NCBI GenBank assembly: GCA_016932245.1
Contig: JAFGDG010000139.1
Span: forward strand, 1 to 38,264
Direction of reading: 5' to 3'
DNA length: 38,264 nt
DNA from: Thermoplasmatota archaeon
Lineage (GTDB): Archaea > Thermoplasmatota > E2 > DHVEG-1
The notes under the pieces are model-generated. The model did not search any database, had not been told where the DNA came from, and was given only the letters and a program-made list of their open reading frames with translations. The position numbers and the translations under genes were made by a program. Each line of letters starts with the position of its first letter. Within the stretch, counting starts at the first letter, position 1. Shown here piece by piece: positions 23,305-30,571 of this stretch.

Positions 23305-23712
23305 TTATTTTAATCCGAATTTAATTGGGGATGTTTTTACTTTTATGGTGTTGGCATTTAGTTTTCCTTCTCGAGCAAGCCATCCTAATGCAGAATATGC
23401 CTCCGGTGGATTGATACCTGCCAACTTTGGCAAGTGGAACTCATCTAATTCCCCCCAAGTATCCAAGAGGCGCCATATCTTTCCAGCATTTTCACCGATT
23501 GTTGGAGTTAAATTGGTTTCTCCAATAAAGTAGTTGGTACCATCGGTATATATTTTATTTTCTTTGGCAAGCCATCCAATGGCAGCATAGCATTCCTTTT
23601 CAGTTAGTCTTGTTGTCTTCATGAGACTCGTTGATGTTAACGATCCATGAGTAGTTAGCGCTTTCCATACTCTGCCAGCATTTCGGCCAAAGTTATCAAT
23701 AACATCTTTCAT
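23305..23712 (-). CDS. Tandem winged-helix (DUF2582-like) protein
   Basis: 135 residues made of two copies of the same winged-helix unit. Unit 1 (about 5-66) has FGRNAGRVWKAL and YAAIGWLAKENKI; unit 2 (about 73-130) has IGENAGKIWRLL and YSALGWLAREGKL. Both carry the GxNAGxxW and GWLAxExK signatures of the small winged-helix family DUF2582, which is usually found as one copy. It is likely DNA-binding or a protein-interaction module. I chose the ATG at 23712 because GAGAGG precedes it; a GTG seven codons upstream overlaps that site. The gene lies alone. Confidence 0.8.
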   Translation of the reverse strand: MKDVIDNFGRNAGRVWKALTTHGSLTSTSLMKTTRLTEKECYAAIGWLAKENKIYTDGTNYFIGETNLTPTIGENAGKIWRLLDTWGELDEFHLPKLAGINPPEAYSALGWLAREGKLNANTIKVKTSPIKFGLK

Positions 23713-23871
23713 TTTATCCCTCTCTATCCTCACGGATGTGTATAGTATTTGCTTAGGCGTTAAATATCTTGTGATGAAAACGAGATAAGGTACTCTAGAC
23801 GTGCCTATTTATTATATTATTATATTTCTACTATATCTATATGTGCTATTATTATAGACGTGATTGTACCG

Positions 23872-24678
23872 TCACTCTTGTATAGAATACCGATTGTTAC
23901 TAAGAGAAATCAGACCCTCCTGAATCATTTTTTCAAGAATTTTCTGTAATCGAGAAGTGTTTATCTTTGTTATCATTTTCAATTCTTCAAGAGATGACGA
24001 ACATTGTAATAACTGTCGAAGAATCATTCCTCGGATTTGCCGATCTGATCCCTCAAATTTTGATTGCATGGTAAGTGGTCGGATTCCTGTTTTACGGGAG
24101 GTCATTAACAGTGCTCCATAATCCATTAATGCATTATGCCACGTCCGACTCTGATCTTTTGGTAGGCATTGTTCGGCAAGTGACCACAATTCCTTAGAGG
24201 AGATATTTTCTGGTAAAGAGAATTCGTGAATGAAAATACGTCGTATATTCGTATCAACGGTAACGATATCGGCATTGCTTGCAAAAATTCGTACTGCTCT
24301 TGATGTGTAGAGCCCAATTCCAGGTACTTTTTCATAGTGTTCCATCGCTTGTAATATATCGCCAGCAAAGGTGTTCGCAATAGTCTGGGCAGCTTGATGG
24401 ACATGTACTGCTCGACGGTTGTATCCCAGTCCCATCCATGCTTTCAATACATCCTTCCAGGGTGCTTCTGCAAGTGACTCAACTGTTGGCCATCGTTCAA
24501 TCCATTGCATATAATACTCTATAACACGAGAAACTTGTGTCTGTTGCAGCATCATCTCAGACAGCAAAATCTTGTAAGGATCTGTCGTTTTTCTCCACGG
24601 TAAATCGCGACCATGCTGGGTATAAAACGACAATACTTTCTCTTGAAATAAGCGAATTTGTTGGTCAGAAATATTCAC
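23872..24678 (-). CDS. mutY: MutY-like adenine DNA glycosylase lacking Fe-S cluster
   Basis: A 268-residue HhH-GPD glycosylase. The start DLPWRKTTDPYKILLSEMML contains the proposed catalytic E41, followed by QQTQV; the hairpin VPGIGLYTSRAV (118-129) and catalytic D142 in TVDTNIRR are intact. After MDYGALLMTS the usual C-X6-C-X2-C-X5-C cluster ligands are absent, and the C-terminal NUDIX-like 8-oxoG recognition domain is replaced by a short helical or winged segment (about 212-268). Translation starts at GTG; AGGTG overlaps the hdrA stop, so it is probably co-transcribed with hdr. It could be an A/G glycosylase or a related HhH repair enzyme. Confidence 0.88.
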   Translation of the reverse strand: MNISDQQIRLFQEKVLSFYTQHGRDLPWRKTTDPYKILLSEMMLQQTQVSRVIEYYMQWIERWPTVESLAEAPWKDVLKAWMGLGYNRRAVHVHQAAQTIANTFAGDILQAMEHYEKVPGIGLYTSRAVRIFASNADIVTVDTNIRRIFIHEFSLPENISSKELWSLAEQCLPKDQSRTWHNALMDYGALLMTSRKTGIRPLTMQSKFEGSDRQIRGMILRQLLQCSSSLEELKMITKINTSRLQKILEKMIQEGLISLSNNRYSIQE

Positions 24679-24687
24679 ACATCACAC

Positions 24688-26664
24688 CTATGATGATATC
24701 GTCTCATCAACCATGGGAATCAATTGTTTATCTTTGAATCCTTTTTGTTGCATGGCACCTGAGGGACAAGAACCGACACAAGCACCACAGCCCATGCAGA
24801 GCGCCTCGTTAACCTTGGCATGGGATTTGCCATCCTCTCTTTTTACCAGATCTATCGCATTATACGCACAGACTGCAATACAAGAACTACACCCCGAACA
24901 CAACTCTTCCTCTACAAAAGAAACCATTGGTTCTGCTTCCAGTTCTTTTTTTGAAAGAATTGTTGCTGCTCGAGCTGCTGCGCCACTTGCTTGTGCAACA
25001 GAGTCCTGAATGTCTTTTGGTCCTTGGCAACAACCAGCAATAAAAATGCCGCCCGTAAATGTATCCATGGGGCGAAGTTTGGGATGGGCTTCAAGAAAAA
25101 AGCCATCAGCACTTGTTGAGACGCGCAGTGTCCGAGCAAGTTCATCTGCATTTGTGCGTGGAATAAGTGCAGGAACAAGTACGACAAGATCAGTAGAAAT
25201 CTCAAACAGTTTATTGGTGATTGTATCAAAGATATCGATGGTAAGATGAACACCTGCATTTCGAACCTCTGAAGGACGACCTCTAAAGAAATTGGTATTC
25301 ATTCCTCGGATCTTTCGATAAAATTCTTCATAGCCTTTTCCAAACGATCTGATATCTGTGTAACATACGTTGATTTCTACATCATCGCCACATTTTTCTT
25401 TCAGCAAATACACCTGTTTTAATGCACTCATACACCCAATGCGACAGCACCAGGCACAGGCAGTCTCATCACGTGATCCAACACATAAAACATAGGTGAT
25501 ACTTTTTGGTTTTTCTCCTGTCGATGGACACACAATTTCACCACCAGTTGGGCCTGAGGAATTGATTAAGCGTTCCATCTGCATGGTGGTAATCACATCA
25601 TTAGAGCGAGCATATCCATACTCGTGCAGGGTAGAAGGATCCATGATATCGTATCCTGTCGTGACGACGATCGCGCCAACATTCAATTCTACTGCCTTAT
25701 CTTTCTGTTTGAAATCAATGGCGCCTGCCTCACATGCGTCTACACAAAGCGGGCCCGTTCCACATTTGCCACGAGTGAGCATTAAGCAATGGTCTTTATC
25801 AATAGTACACTTCAGCGGTACTGCTTGTGGAAATGACAGGTAGATGGCGCTTCGTTTTCCCATGCCTTCATCAAATTCACTGGTGATTCTGCCTTTCAAC
25901 CGGCATGCCTCAACGCAGTCCCCACATCCCGTACATTTGTCCATATCTACATATCGTGCTTTCTTATTCACGGTAACAGTATAGTTACCAATACTTCCTT
26001 CAATACCTGTTACTTCAGCATAGGTCAGCAGCTCAATATTTGGATGATTGGCAACCTCCATCATTTTTGGAGTCAAAATACAGCCCGAACAATCAAGAGT
26101 AGGAAAGGTCTTGTCAAGCTGTGCCATCCGGCCACCAATGGTTGGATGTTGCTCAACTAAATACACTTTGTGTCCTTCTTCTGCTAAATCAAGCGCTGAT
26201 TGTATACCAGCAATACCGCCACCAATAACTAATGCATCTGGATTCACATCTATTTTTGATGTTTCAAGTGACTCGAGCAATTTTGCTTTTGCAACGGCAC
26301 CACGAACCAGCGCTTTTGCTTTCTCTGTTGCCCGCGTTTTATCTTCATGGGCCCATGAACATTGTTCTCTCACATTTGCAATTTCTAGATTGAATGCATT
26401 AATGCCGCCTGCTTCAACAACACCTCTGAATGTGTGTTCATGCATCCTTGGAGAACAGCAGGCGATCACCACGCCGTCAAGTTTGTGTTTTTTGATAGCG
26501 TCTTTAATAAGAGTTGCGCCGACATCAGAACACATATATTTGTAATCCTTGCTAACGACGACTCCATCCAATGTTTTTGCATAGTTGACAAGCGTGTTAA
26601 CATCAACAGTGGACGCGATATTGATTCCACAATGGCAGACAAACACACCGATCTTTCTGTCCAT
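24688..26664 (-). CDS. hdrA: Heterodisulfide reductase subunit A-like flavoprotein
   Basis: FAD/Fe-S electron-transfer subunit. The 658 residues comprise an N-terminal HdrA domain with C10, C12, C45 and C69/C70; a FAD fold from LVIGGGIAG (145-153) to HPTIGGRMAQL; CSGCILTPKM; a 4Fe-4S motif CTGCGDCVEAC; a further cysteine set (CGTGPLCVDAC); CVGSRDE and a CAWCCRIGC element; and a C-terminal two-cluster ferredoxin (CSGCSSCIAVC, CMGCGACVGSC). It follows hdrB with a 1-nt gap, with GGGGGAGG as ribosome site. No methyl-CoM reductase, Mvh or Frh genes are in the window, so the electron donor and the disulfide acceptor are unknown. Confidence 0.95.
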   Translation of the reverse strand: MDRKIGVFVCHCGINIASTVDVNTLVNYAKTLDGVVVSKDYKYMCSDVGATLIKDAIKKHKLDGVVIACCSPRMHEHTFRGVVEAGGINAFNLEIANVREQCSWAHEDKTRATEKAKALVRGAVAKAKLLESLETSKIDVNPDALVIGGGIAGIQSALDLAEEGHKVYLVEQHPTIGGRMAQLDKTFPTLDCSGCILTPKMMEVANHPNIELLTYAEVTGIEGSIGNYTVTVNKKARYVDMDKCTGCGDCVEACRLKGRITSEFDEGMGKRSAIYLSFPQAVPLKCTIDKDHCLMLTRGKCGTGPLCVDACEAGAIDFKQKDKAVELNVGAIVVTTGYDIMDPSTLHEYGYARSNDVITTMQMERLINSSGPTGGEIVCPSTGEKPKSITYVLCVGSRDETACAWCCRIGCMSALKQVYLLKEKCGDDVEINVCYTDIRSFGKGYEEFYRKIRGMNTNFFRGRPSEVRNAGVHLTIDIFDTITNKLFEISTDLVVLVPALIPRTNADELARTLRVSTSADGFFLEAHPKLRPMDTFTGGIFIAGCCQGPKDIQDSVAQASGAAARAATILSKKELEAEPMVSFVEEELCSGCSSCIAVCAYNAIDLVKREDGKSHAKVNEALCMGCGACVGSCPSGAMQQKGFKDKQLIPMVDETISS

Positions 26665-26665
26665 A

Positions 26666-27541
26666 TTAGCCCTCCCCCACCATTGCTAATTTGTTCACCG
26701 GACTAAGATTCAAATCAAGACCGAGTTTGTCTTTTGGGATACCAAACGAAAGACCAAGGAGCTGAGTAAGATATAACACAGGAACCTCTAACTTTGCAGC
26801 AACAGTTTCTCCTGCTTTTTTTTGTTTGGAATCATACTGTCGATGGCACCACGGACAGATATCAATGAACGCGTCAAAGTTTTGCTCCTGAACTTTTTGT
26901 AGTTTTTGACCTGTTTTAGTTAATGCAGACTCAGGATGATTTGCCGTAAGTAATCCCCCACAACAATCAAGTTTTTCAGGATAATCCATAGGTTCTGCAC
27001 CGATGGCTTTAAGAATAGTTTCCATCTTCTGAGGATTTTCTGCGTCATCAACTCGCCCGATTTCCGTGGGTCGTATAAGATGACAACCGTAGTGCGTGGC
27101 AACTTTCATCTCCTTCAGTGGTTTTTTGACTAGTTTTGTTATTGTTTCAACACCAACGATATCATGTAAGAGATCAAGGGTTGTTACAACCTCAGCAGTA
27201 CCCATATAATGGAGTTCTTCATCTTTCAAAAAGGCATTTACTTTTTCATTCATTGCAGGATCTGAGTCTACTATCTTTTTACATTCGGAAAATGCGAGAT
27301 GACAGACAGGGCAGGGAGCAAAGACATCGAGCTTTTCTTTTTCAGCGATCGCAAGATTTCGTGCAGAAAGAGCAAGCGTAAGCATTTGATTGACACTTTT
27401 TAGTGGCTCTCCGCAACATGAAAAACCATTGAGGTCAACAAGCTCGATATCGAGTTTTGGAAGTACAGCACGCAGAGACAACTCATATGCATATTGTTCC
27501 GTTGACATTACACAACCGGGATATAACGCATATTTTTTCAT
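26666..27541 (-). CDS. hdrB: Heterodisulfide reductase subunit B-like protein
   Basis: 291-residue CCG-domain protein expected to hold the noncubane Fe-S clusters that split a disulfide. First CCG set: YPGC (about 8), SCCGEPLKS (about 41) and CPVCHLAFSEC (about 77-87); second: HYGCHLIRP, DCCGGLLTANHPES (about 195) and ICPWCHRQYD (about 230). I chose the second of two adjacent ATGs (27541), because GGTGAT sits right before the first. It lies between hdrC (10 nt upstream) and hdrA (1 nt downstream) in one operon. Confidence 0.94.
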   Translation of the reverse strand: MKKYALYPGCVMSTEQYAYELSLRAVLPKLDIELVDLNGFSCCGEPLKSVNQMLTLALSARNLAIAEKEKLDVFAPCPVCHLAFSECKKIVDSDPAMNEKVNAFLKDEELHYMGTAEVVTTLDLLHDIVGVETITKLVKKPLKEMKVATHYGCHLIRPTEIGRVDDAENPQKMETILKAIGAEPMDYPEKLDCCGGLLTANHPESALTKTGQKLQKVQEQNFDAFIDICPWCHRQYDSKQKKAGETVAAKLEVPVLYLTQLLGLSFGIPKDKLGLDLNLSPVNKLAMVGEG

Positions 27542-27551
27542 CATAATCACC

Positions 27552-28079
27552 TTATACTTTTTCAACAGCAAGTTTTGAAAGCATCGTTTGAAACTTCATT
27601 GGATCTGTTGGTTTAGAAGCGTCAGGAAGGCCAAGATCTGCTCGTGTTTTGGTTTTGTTATCTCGAGTAGAAACACTTTTTACTTCTTGGAGAAGCCCGA
27701 TGGACAAGACGGATTGAAGCCAAGCAGTATAGTTCCCAGGAATTTGTTTGCCACTCGCTACTGCAAGATTTTTTAACGCAAATAAAATCTCAACTGGCGC
27801 CACTTTCTGCGGGCATCGCTCACGACACTTAAAACAGCTCATGCAGGCCCAAATAACATCAGAATTCATCATTTCATCAATAAGCCCTCGTTTGAGAAGA
27901 GCAACCATTCTATGTGGTTCGAGCTCTAGCAGTTTATGAGCTTCGCAACCAGACGTACACTTTGCACACTGGAAACAATAATCAGAATGTTCGTCCTGCA
28001 ATCGAGCCAATCGCTCATTGATTTCTTTTCGTAACTGTGTTTGTGCTTCCCCCATAGAAGTTAAGTCGACAATACTCAT
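27552..28079 (-). CDS. hdrC: Heterodisulfide reductase subunit C-like ferredoxin
   Basis: 175-residue iron-sulfur protein linking HdrA to HdrB. Two 4Fe-4S motifs are seen: CFQCAKCTSGC (about 35-45) and CMSCFKCRERCP (about 79-90), with the usual helical region between. A very strong GGGAGGTCA precedes the ATG. It is the first gene of hdrCBA, with a TATA-like box and a perfect inverted repeat at the presumed transcription start. Confidence 0.95.
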   Translation of the reverse strand: MSIVDLTSMGEAQTQLRKEINERLARLQDEHSDYCFQCAKCTSGCEAHKLLELEPHRMVALLKRGLIDEMMNSDVIWACMSCFKCRERCPQKVAPVEILFALKNLAVASGKQIPGNYTAWLQSVLSIGLLQEVKSVSTRDNKTKTRADLGLPDASKPTDPMKFQTMLSKLAVEKV

Positions 28080-28095
28080 AAACTGACCTCCCTAC

Positions 28096-28113
28096 AATTA
28101 ACAATCGTTAATT
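28096..28113. promoter_or_regulatory. Candidate operator of hdr operon
   Basis: AATTAAC-AATC-GTTAATT is a perfect 7-bp inverted repeat with a 4-bp spacer. It lies between the TATA-like element at 28113-28123 (reverse-strand AATTTAAATAA) and the strong ribosome site of hdrC, where a repressor would block initiation. Confidence 0.5.
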
Positions 28114-28123
28114 ATTTAAATTT
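28113..28123 (-). promoter_or_regulatory. TATA box of hdr operon
   Basis: Reverse-strand AATTTAAATAA; transcription would begin near 28092, giving a short leader that still includes the GGGAGGTCA ribosome site. Confidence 0.5.
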
Positions 28124-28212
28124 TTGGAATCTACTGATAGCTTTGCCATCCTCTTATAAAATATTGCTATATAAAAGCTGCTAAAAATCTGGATAGAAGA
28201 TCGGAAACTCAG

Positions 28213-28404
28213 TTATTTTTTTACCTTGTGCAGATGGATATTGCCATCGTCAAACACAATCCATCGAAGCTTATCACCGTCATGTAATTTCAGCAATTCT
28301 ACAACCTCTGAGGGAACAGTAATTCTGCGGCGTGATCCCCTAATGGTCAATGCCGTATCAGTAATACACCGAACATCATTCAACTCAACTTTCATAGTAT
28401 TCAT
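28213..28404 (-). CDS. AbrB/SpoVT-type DNA-binding protein
   Basis: A 63-residue swapped-hairpin AbrB-fold protein. The core TIRGSRRRITVPSEVVELLKLHDGDKLRW is the standard pattern (R-R-x-I/V-T-V-P-x-E-V...L...G-D-x-L) at about 20-48. It could be a transcription factor or an antitoxin, but no toxin-like gene is next to it. A TATA-like AATTATTTATG (about 28424-28434) lies about 25 nt from the ATG, so the mRNA is probably leaderless. ACAATA half-sites upstream (28446-28472) suggest autoregulation. Confidence 0.85.
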   Translation of the reverse strand: MNTMKVELNDVRCITDTALTIRGSRRRITVPSEVVELLKLHDGDKLRWIVFDDGNIHLHKVKK

Positions 28405-28445
28405 AGTATCAAACAGCCTTTCTTCATAAATAATTTGTTATTTTT

Positions 28446-28472
28446 ACAATACATATTGTTTTGCTTACAATA
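28446..28472. promoter_or_regulatory. ACAATA half-site cluster upstream of AbrB gene
   Basis: ACAATA-CA-TATTGT (28446-28459) is an inverted pair, and a third ACAATA follows at 28467-28472, 21 bp from the first. It lies just upstream of the AbrB-gene TATA box and downstream of the TauE gene, so it is well placed to be an operator. Confidence 0.4.
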
Positions 28473-28491
28473 TGACTCCATACCTACCTTT

Positions 28492-29277
28492 TCACATGAA
28501 CAATTTAACCAGAGTATAAACGCCCAAGAGTATAGCGAGAACTGCAATAGAAATTGTTAGTGATTTCGTCGGTATTCTTTTAACAATCACAGCAGAAAAG
28601 GGCACGGAAAGCATGGCACCAATAATCAGTGATGGAGCTAATTGCCAATCAGCAGATCCTGGAGACGATACGAACACAATAACACCGACCACGCAAGTCA
28701 GACCTTCTGCAAGAGAAGTAATGCCTACCGCATGACTGCCTTTGACTCCAGAAAGAATTTGTCCACCTGTGACAACAGGACCATAACCTCCGCCGCTCAT
28801 TCCCTTGTTAAACGAAGCGATTAACCCCAGACCCGTGATTTTTTTCCAAGAAAATCTAAACGTTTTATTGAGAGTTGCTACCATAACAATACCCATACCC
28901 AGTACCATGATGCCGATATAGACGTTAAGCCATAGTTTTGGAATATTAATTGCAATAAAAACAGCGAGGGCTGCGCCAATAATGCTACATATTGCTAGGA
29001 CAAGAGCTATTTTCAAATGCAAAGATCCGCGAGTGAAATTTACATTACCTGCTCTATGATGTGCTACGCCCGCAGCAAGTCCCGTAAAAAGTTCAGAAAG
29101 CAAGATACAAGGGACGATAGCAAGAGGATTAAATCCTATAATAAGGAGGACTGGAGTCAATGTTGTTCCATATCCCATGCCTAACGACGAATCGACTAAT
29201 TCACAAAAAAATGCGAGAATGATGACAGCAATAAATAGTTCAAAACCAAATAGGTCGATACTTGTAAATTCAATCAT
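28492..29277 (-). CDS. TauE/SafE-family membrane exporter
   Basis: A 261-residue membrane protein with about eight hydrophobic helices in two halves. The first half has GMGYGTTLTPVLL (about 33-45) and the second GMSGGGYGPVVTGGQILSG (about 150), the glycine-rich repeats of the TauE/SafE family, implicated in sulfite, sulfonate or organic-acid export. I chose the ATG at 29277; the frame begins at 29349 but the extra residues are hydrophilic and non-conserved. Substrate is unknown. The nearby Hdr genes make a sulfur compound plausible but nothing shows it. Confidence 0.9.
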   Translation of the reverse strand: MIEFTSIDLFGFELFIAVIILAFFCELVDSSLGMGYGTTLTPVLLIIGFNPLAIVPCILLSELFTGLAAGVAHHRAGNVNFTRGSLHLKIALVLAICSIIGAALAVFIAINIPKLWLNVYIGIMVLGMGIVMVATLNKTFRFSWKKITGLGLIASFNKGMSGGGYGPVVTGGQILSGVKGSHAVGITSLAEGLTCVVGVIVFVSSPGSADWQLAPSLIIGAMLSVPFSAVIVKRIPTKSLTISIAVLAILLGVYTLVKLFM

Positions 29278-29446
29278 ATCGTGATCGCCATACCTTTTAC
29301 AATTACAGATATGTCTCTCATGATTTATAATGTTATTGGTAATTTTCATATAATTATTGGAATCTTACCAATTTTATTGACGGATTGTTAAGATCAATAA
29401 GTAGAACACAACAAGCTATATACAAAAGAGAATGATGCAGGTGCTA

Positions 29447-30478
29447 ATGATAGGTATCGTTTATCACCACGATTATAACAAATACGATCTGGGGACCACT
29501 CATCCTCTTGTTGGAGATAAACCAAAAAAAACAATAGAATATCTAGAAAAAACAGGAATATTGCATGAATTAACACAGTTCGCTCCTACAAAAGCAACGG
29601 ATGATGATCTGCTTCGTGTCCATGCAAAACAGTATGTTGATAAAATTAAATCACTCAGTAAAACAGGAGGGATGCTAGCATTTGATACCCCTGCTCCGGT
29701 GGGCATCTACGATATTGCCGCCTTGGCAACCGGCGGTACCATGCTTGCCGGTGAGAAGTTATTCTCAGGTTTTGACTGCATGATCAATCCTCTTGCCGGT
29801 TTTCATCATGCAAGCAGCAGTACATCCTCGGGATTTTGTTTTTTTAACGACATTGCAGTTACCATCGAATACTTGCGACAAAAATATCAGCTTCAGCGAT
29901 TCTTAATAGTGGACCTCGATGTTCATCACTGTAATGGCACACAGGACATTTATTACGATGACCCAACAGTACTGACTATCTCTTTTCATCAAGATGGGCG
30001 AACGTTATATCCTGGTACGGGTGCCATTGACAAAATCGGAAGAGACGCAGGGGAAGGATACAATGTAAATCTTCCGCTTCCTTCAGGAACAGGCAATCAA
30101 AGCGTTCGTTATGCATTTCATGAACTCATTCCGTCGTTAGGTATGCAATTCAACCCACAAGTAATCATATATCAATCTGGTGTCGATACTCATCACTCCG
30201 ATCCGTTAGCAGATCTGAAACTCACATATCAAATCTATTACCATCTAGGGAAAAATATGAAAACACTTTCCACTAAAACCTGTAATAAACTGCTCGTTGC
30301 ATTTGGCGGTGGGTATAATAGTGATGCAAGTGTAAAATCATATTATAACCTAGTTTGTGGATTACTTGGGAAAAGAGAACATATCACAGAAAACGAAATC
30401 GCTGACCCAAATAGTCAAGAGGTAAAGGCATTAGTGAATCGGATAAAAACGATACTTAAAGATCACTGGATTTTTTAA
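29447..30478 (+). CDS. HDAC/AcuC-like deacetylase
   Basis: A zinc-dependent deacetylase of the arginase/HDAC fold, 343 residues. Active-site features are present: the double histidine in GFHHASSSTSSGFCFFND, zinc ligands in DLDVHHCNGTQ (C where G is usual) and GVDTHHSDP, and the catalytic tyrosine in FGGGYN. I chose the third in-frame Met (29447) because AGGTG precedes it closely and a TATA-like CTATATAC (29414-29421) is about 30 nt upstream; starts at 29432 and 29435 are possible. It is followed by the acyl-CoA synthetase/GNAT gene, 93 nt away, on the same strand. Substrates could be acetyl-lysine, acetylpolyamine or acetoin-related. Confidence 0.92.
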   Translation: MIGIVYHHDYNKYDLGTTHPLVGDKPKKTIEYLEKTGILHELTQFAPTKATDDDLLRVHAKQYVDKIKSLSKTGGMLAFDTPAPVGIYDIAALATGGTMLAGEKLFSGFDCMINPLAGFHHASSSTSSGFCFFNDIAVTIEYLRQKYQLQRFLIVDLDVHHCNGTQDIYYDDPTVLTISFHQDGRTLYPGTGAIDKIGRDAGEGYNVNLPLPSGTGNQSVRYAFHELIPSLGMQFNPQVIIYQSGVDTHHSDPLADLKLTYQIYYHLGKNMKTLSTKTCNKLLVAFGGGYNSDASVKSYYNLVCGLLGKREHITENEIADPNSQEVKALVNRIKTILKDHWIF

Positions 30479-30571
30479 TATGAATTATTTACCGAAATGC
30501 TGTAACGATAAACTTATTAACACCATTTAATATGGGGGGCACGACCGCATTTTCTTGATGAGGGAATGAGT

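Noticed and set aside
23760-23870. AT-rich repeats of TATTATA type as a regulatory array
   Set aside because: Simple low-complexity AT DNA between two genes; no unit is repeated at a fixed spacing.
25420-25480. Selenocysteine or frameshift in hdrA at the unusual cysteine motif
   Set aside because: The frame is open with ordinary TGC/TGT cysteine codons and no in-frame TGA; the motif is a variant, not a readthrough.
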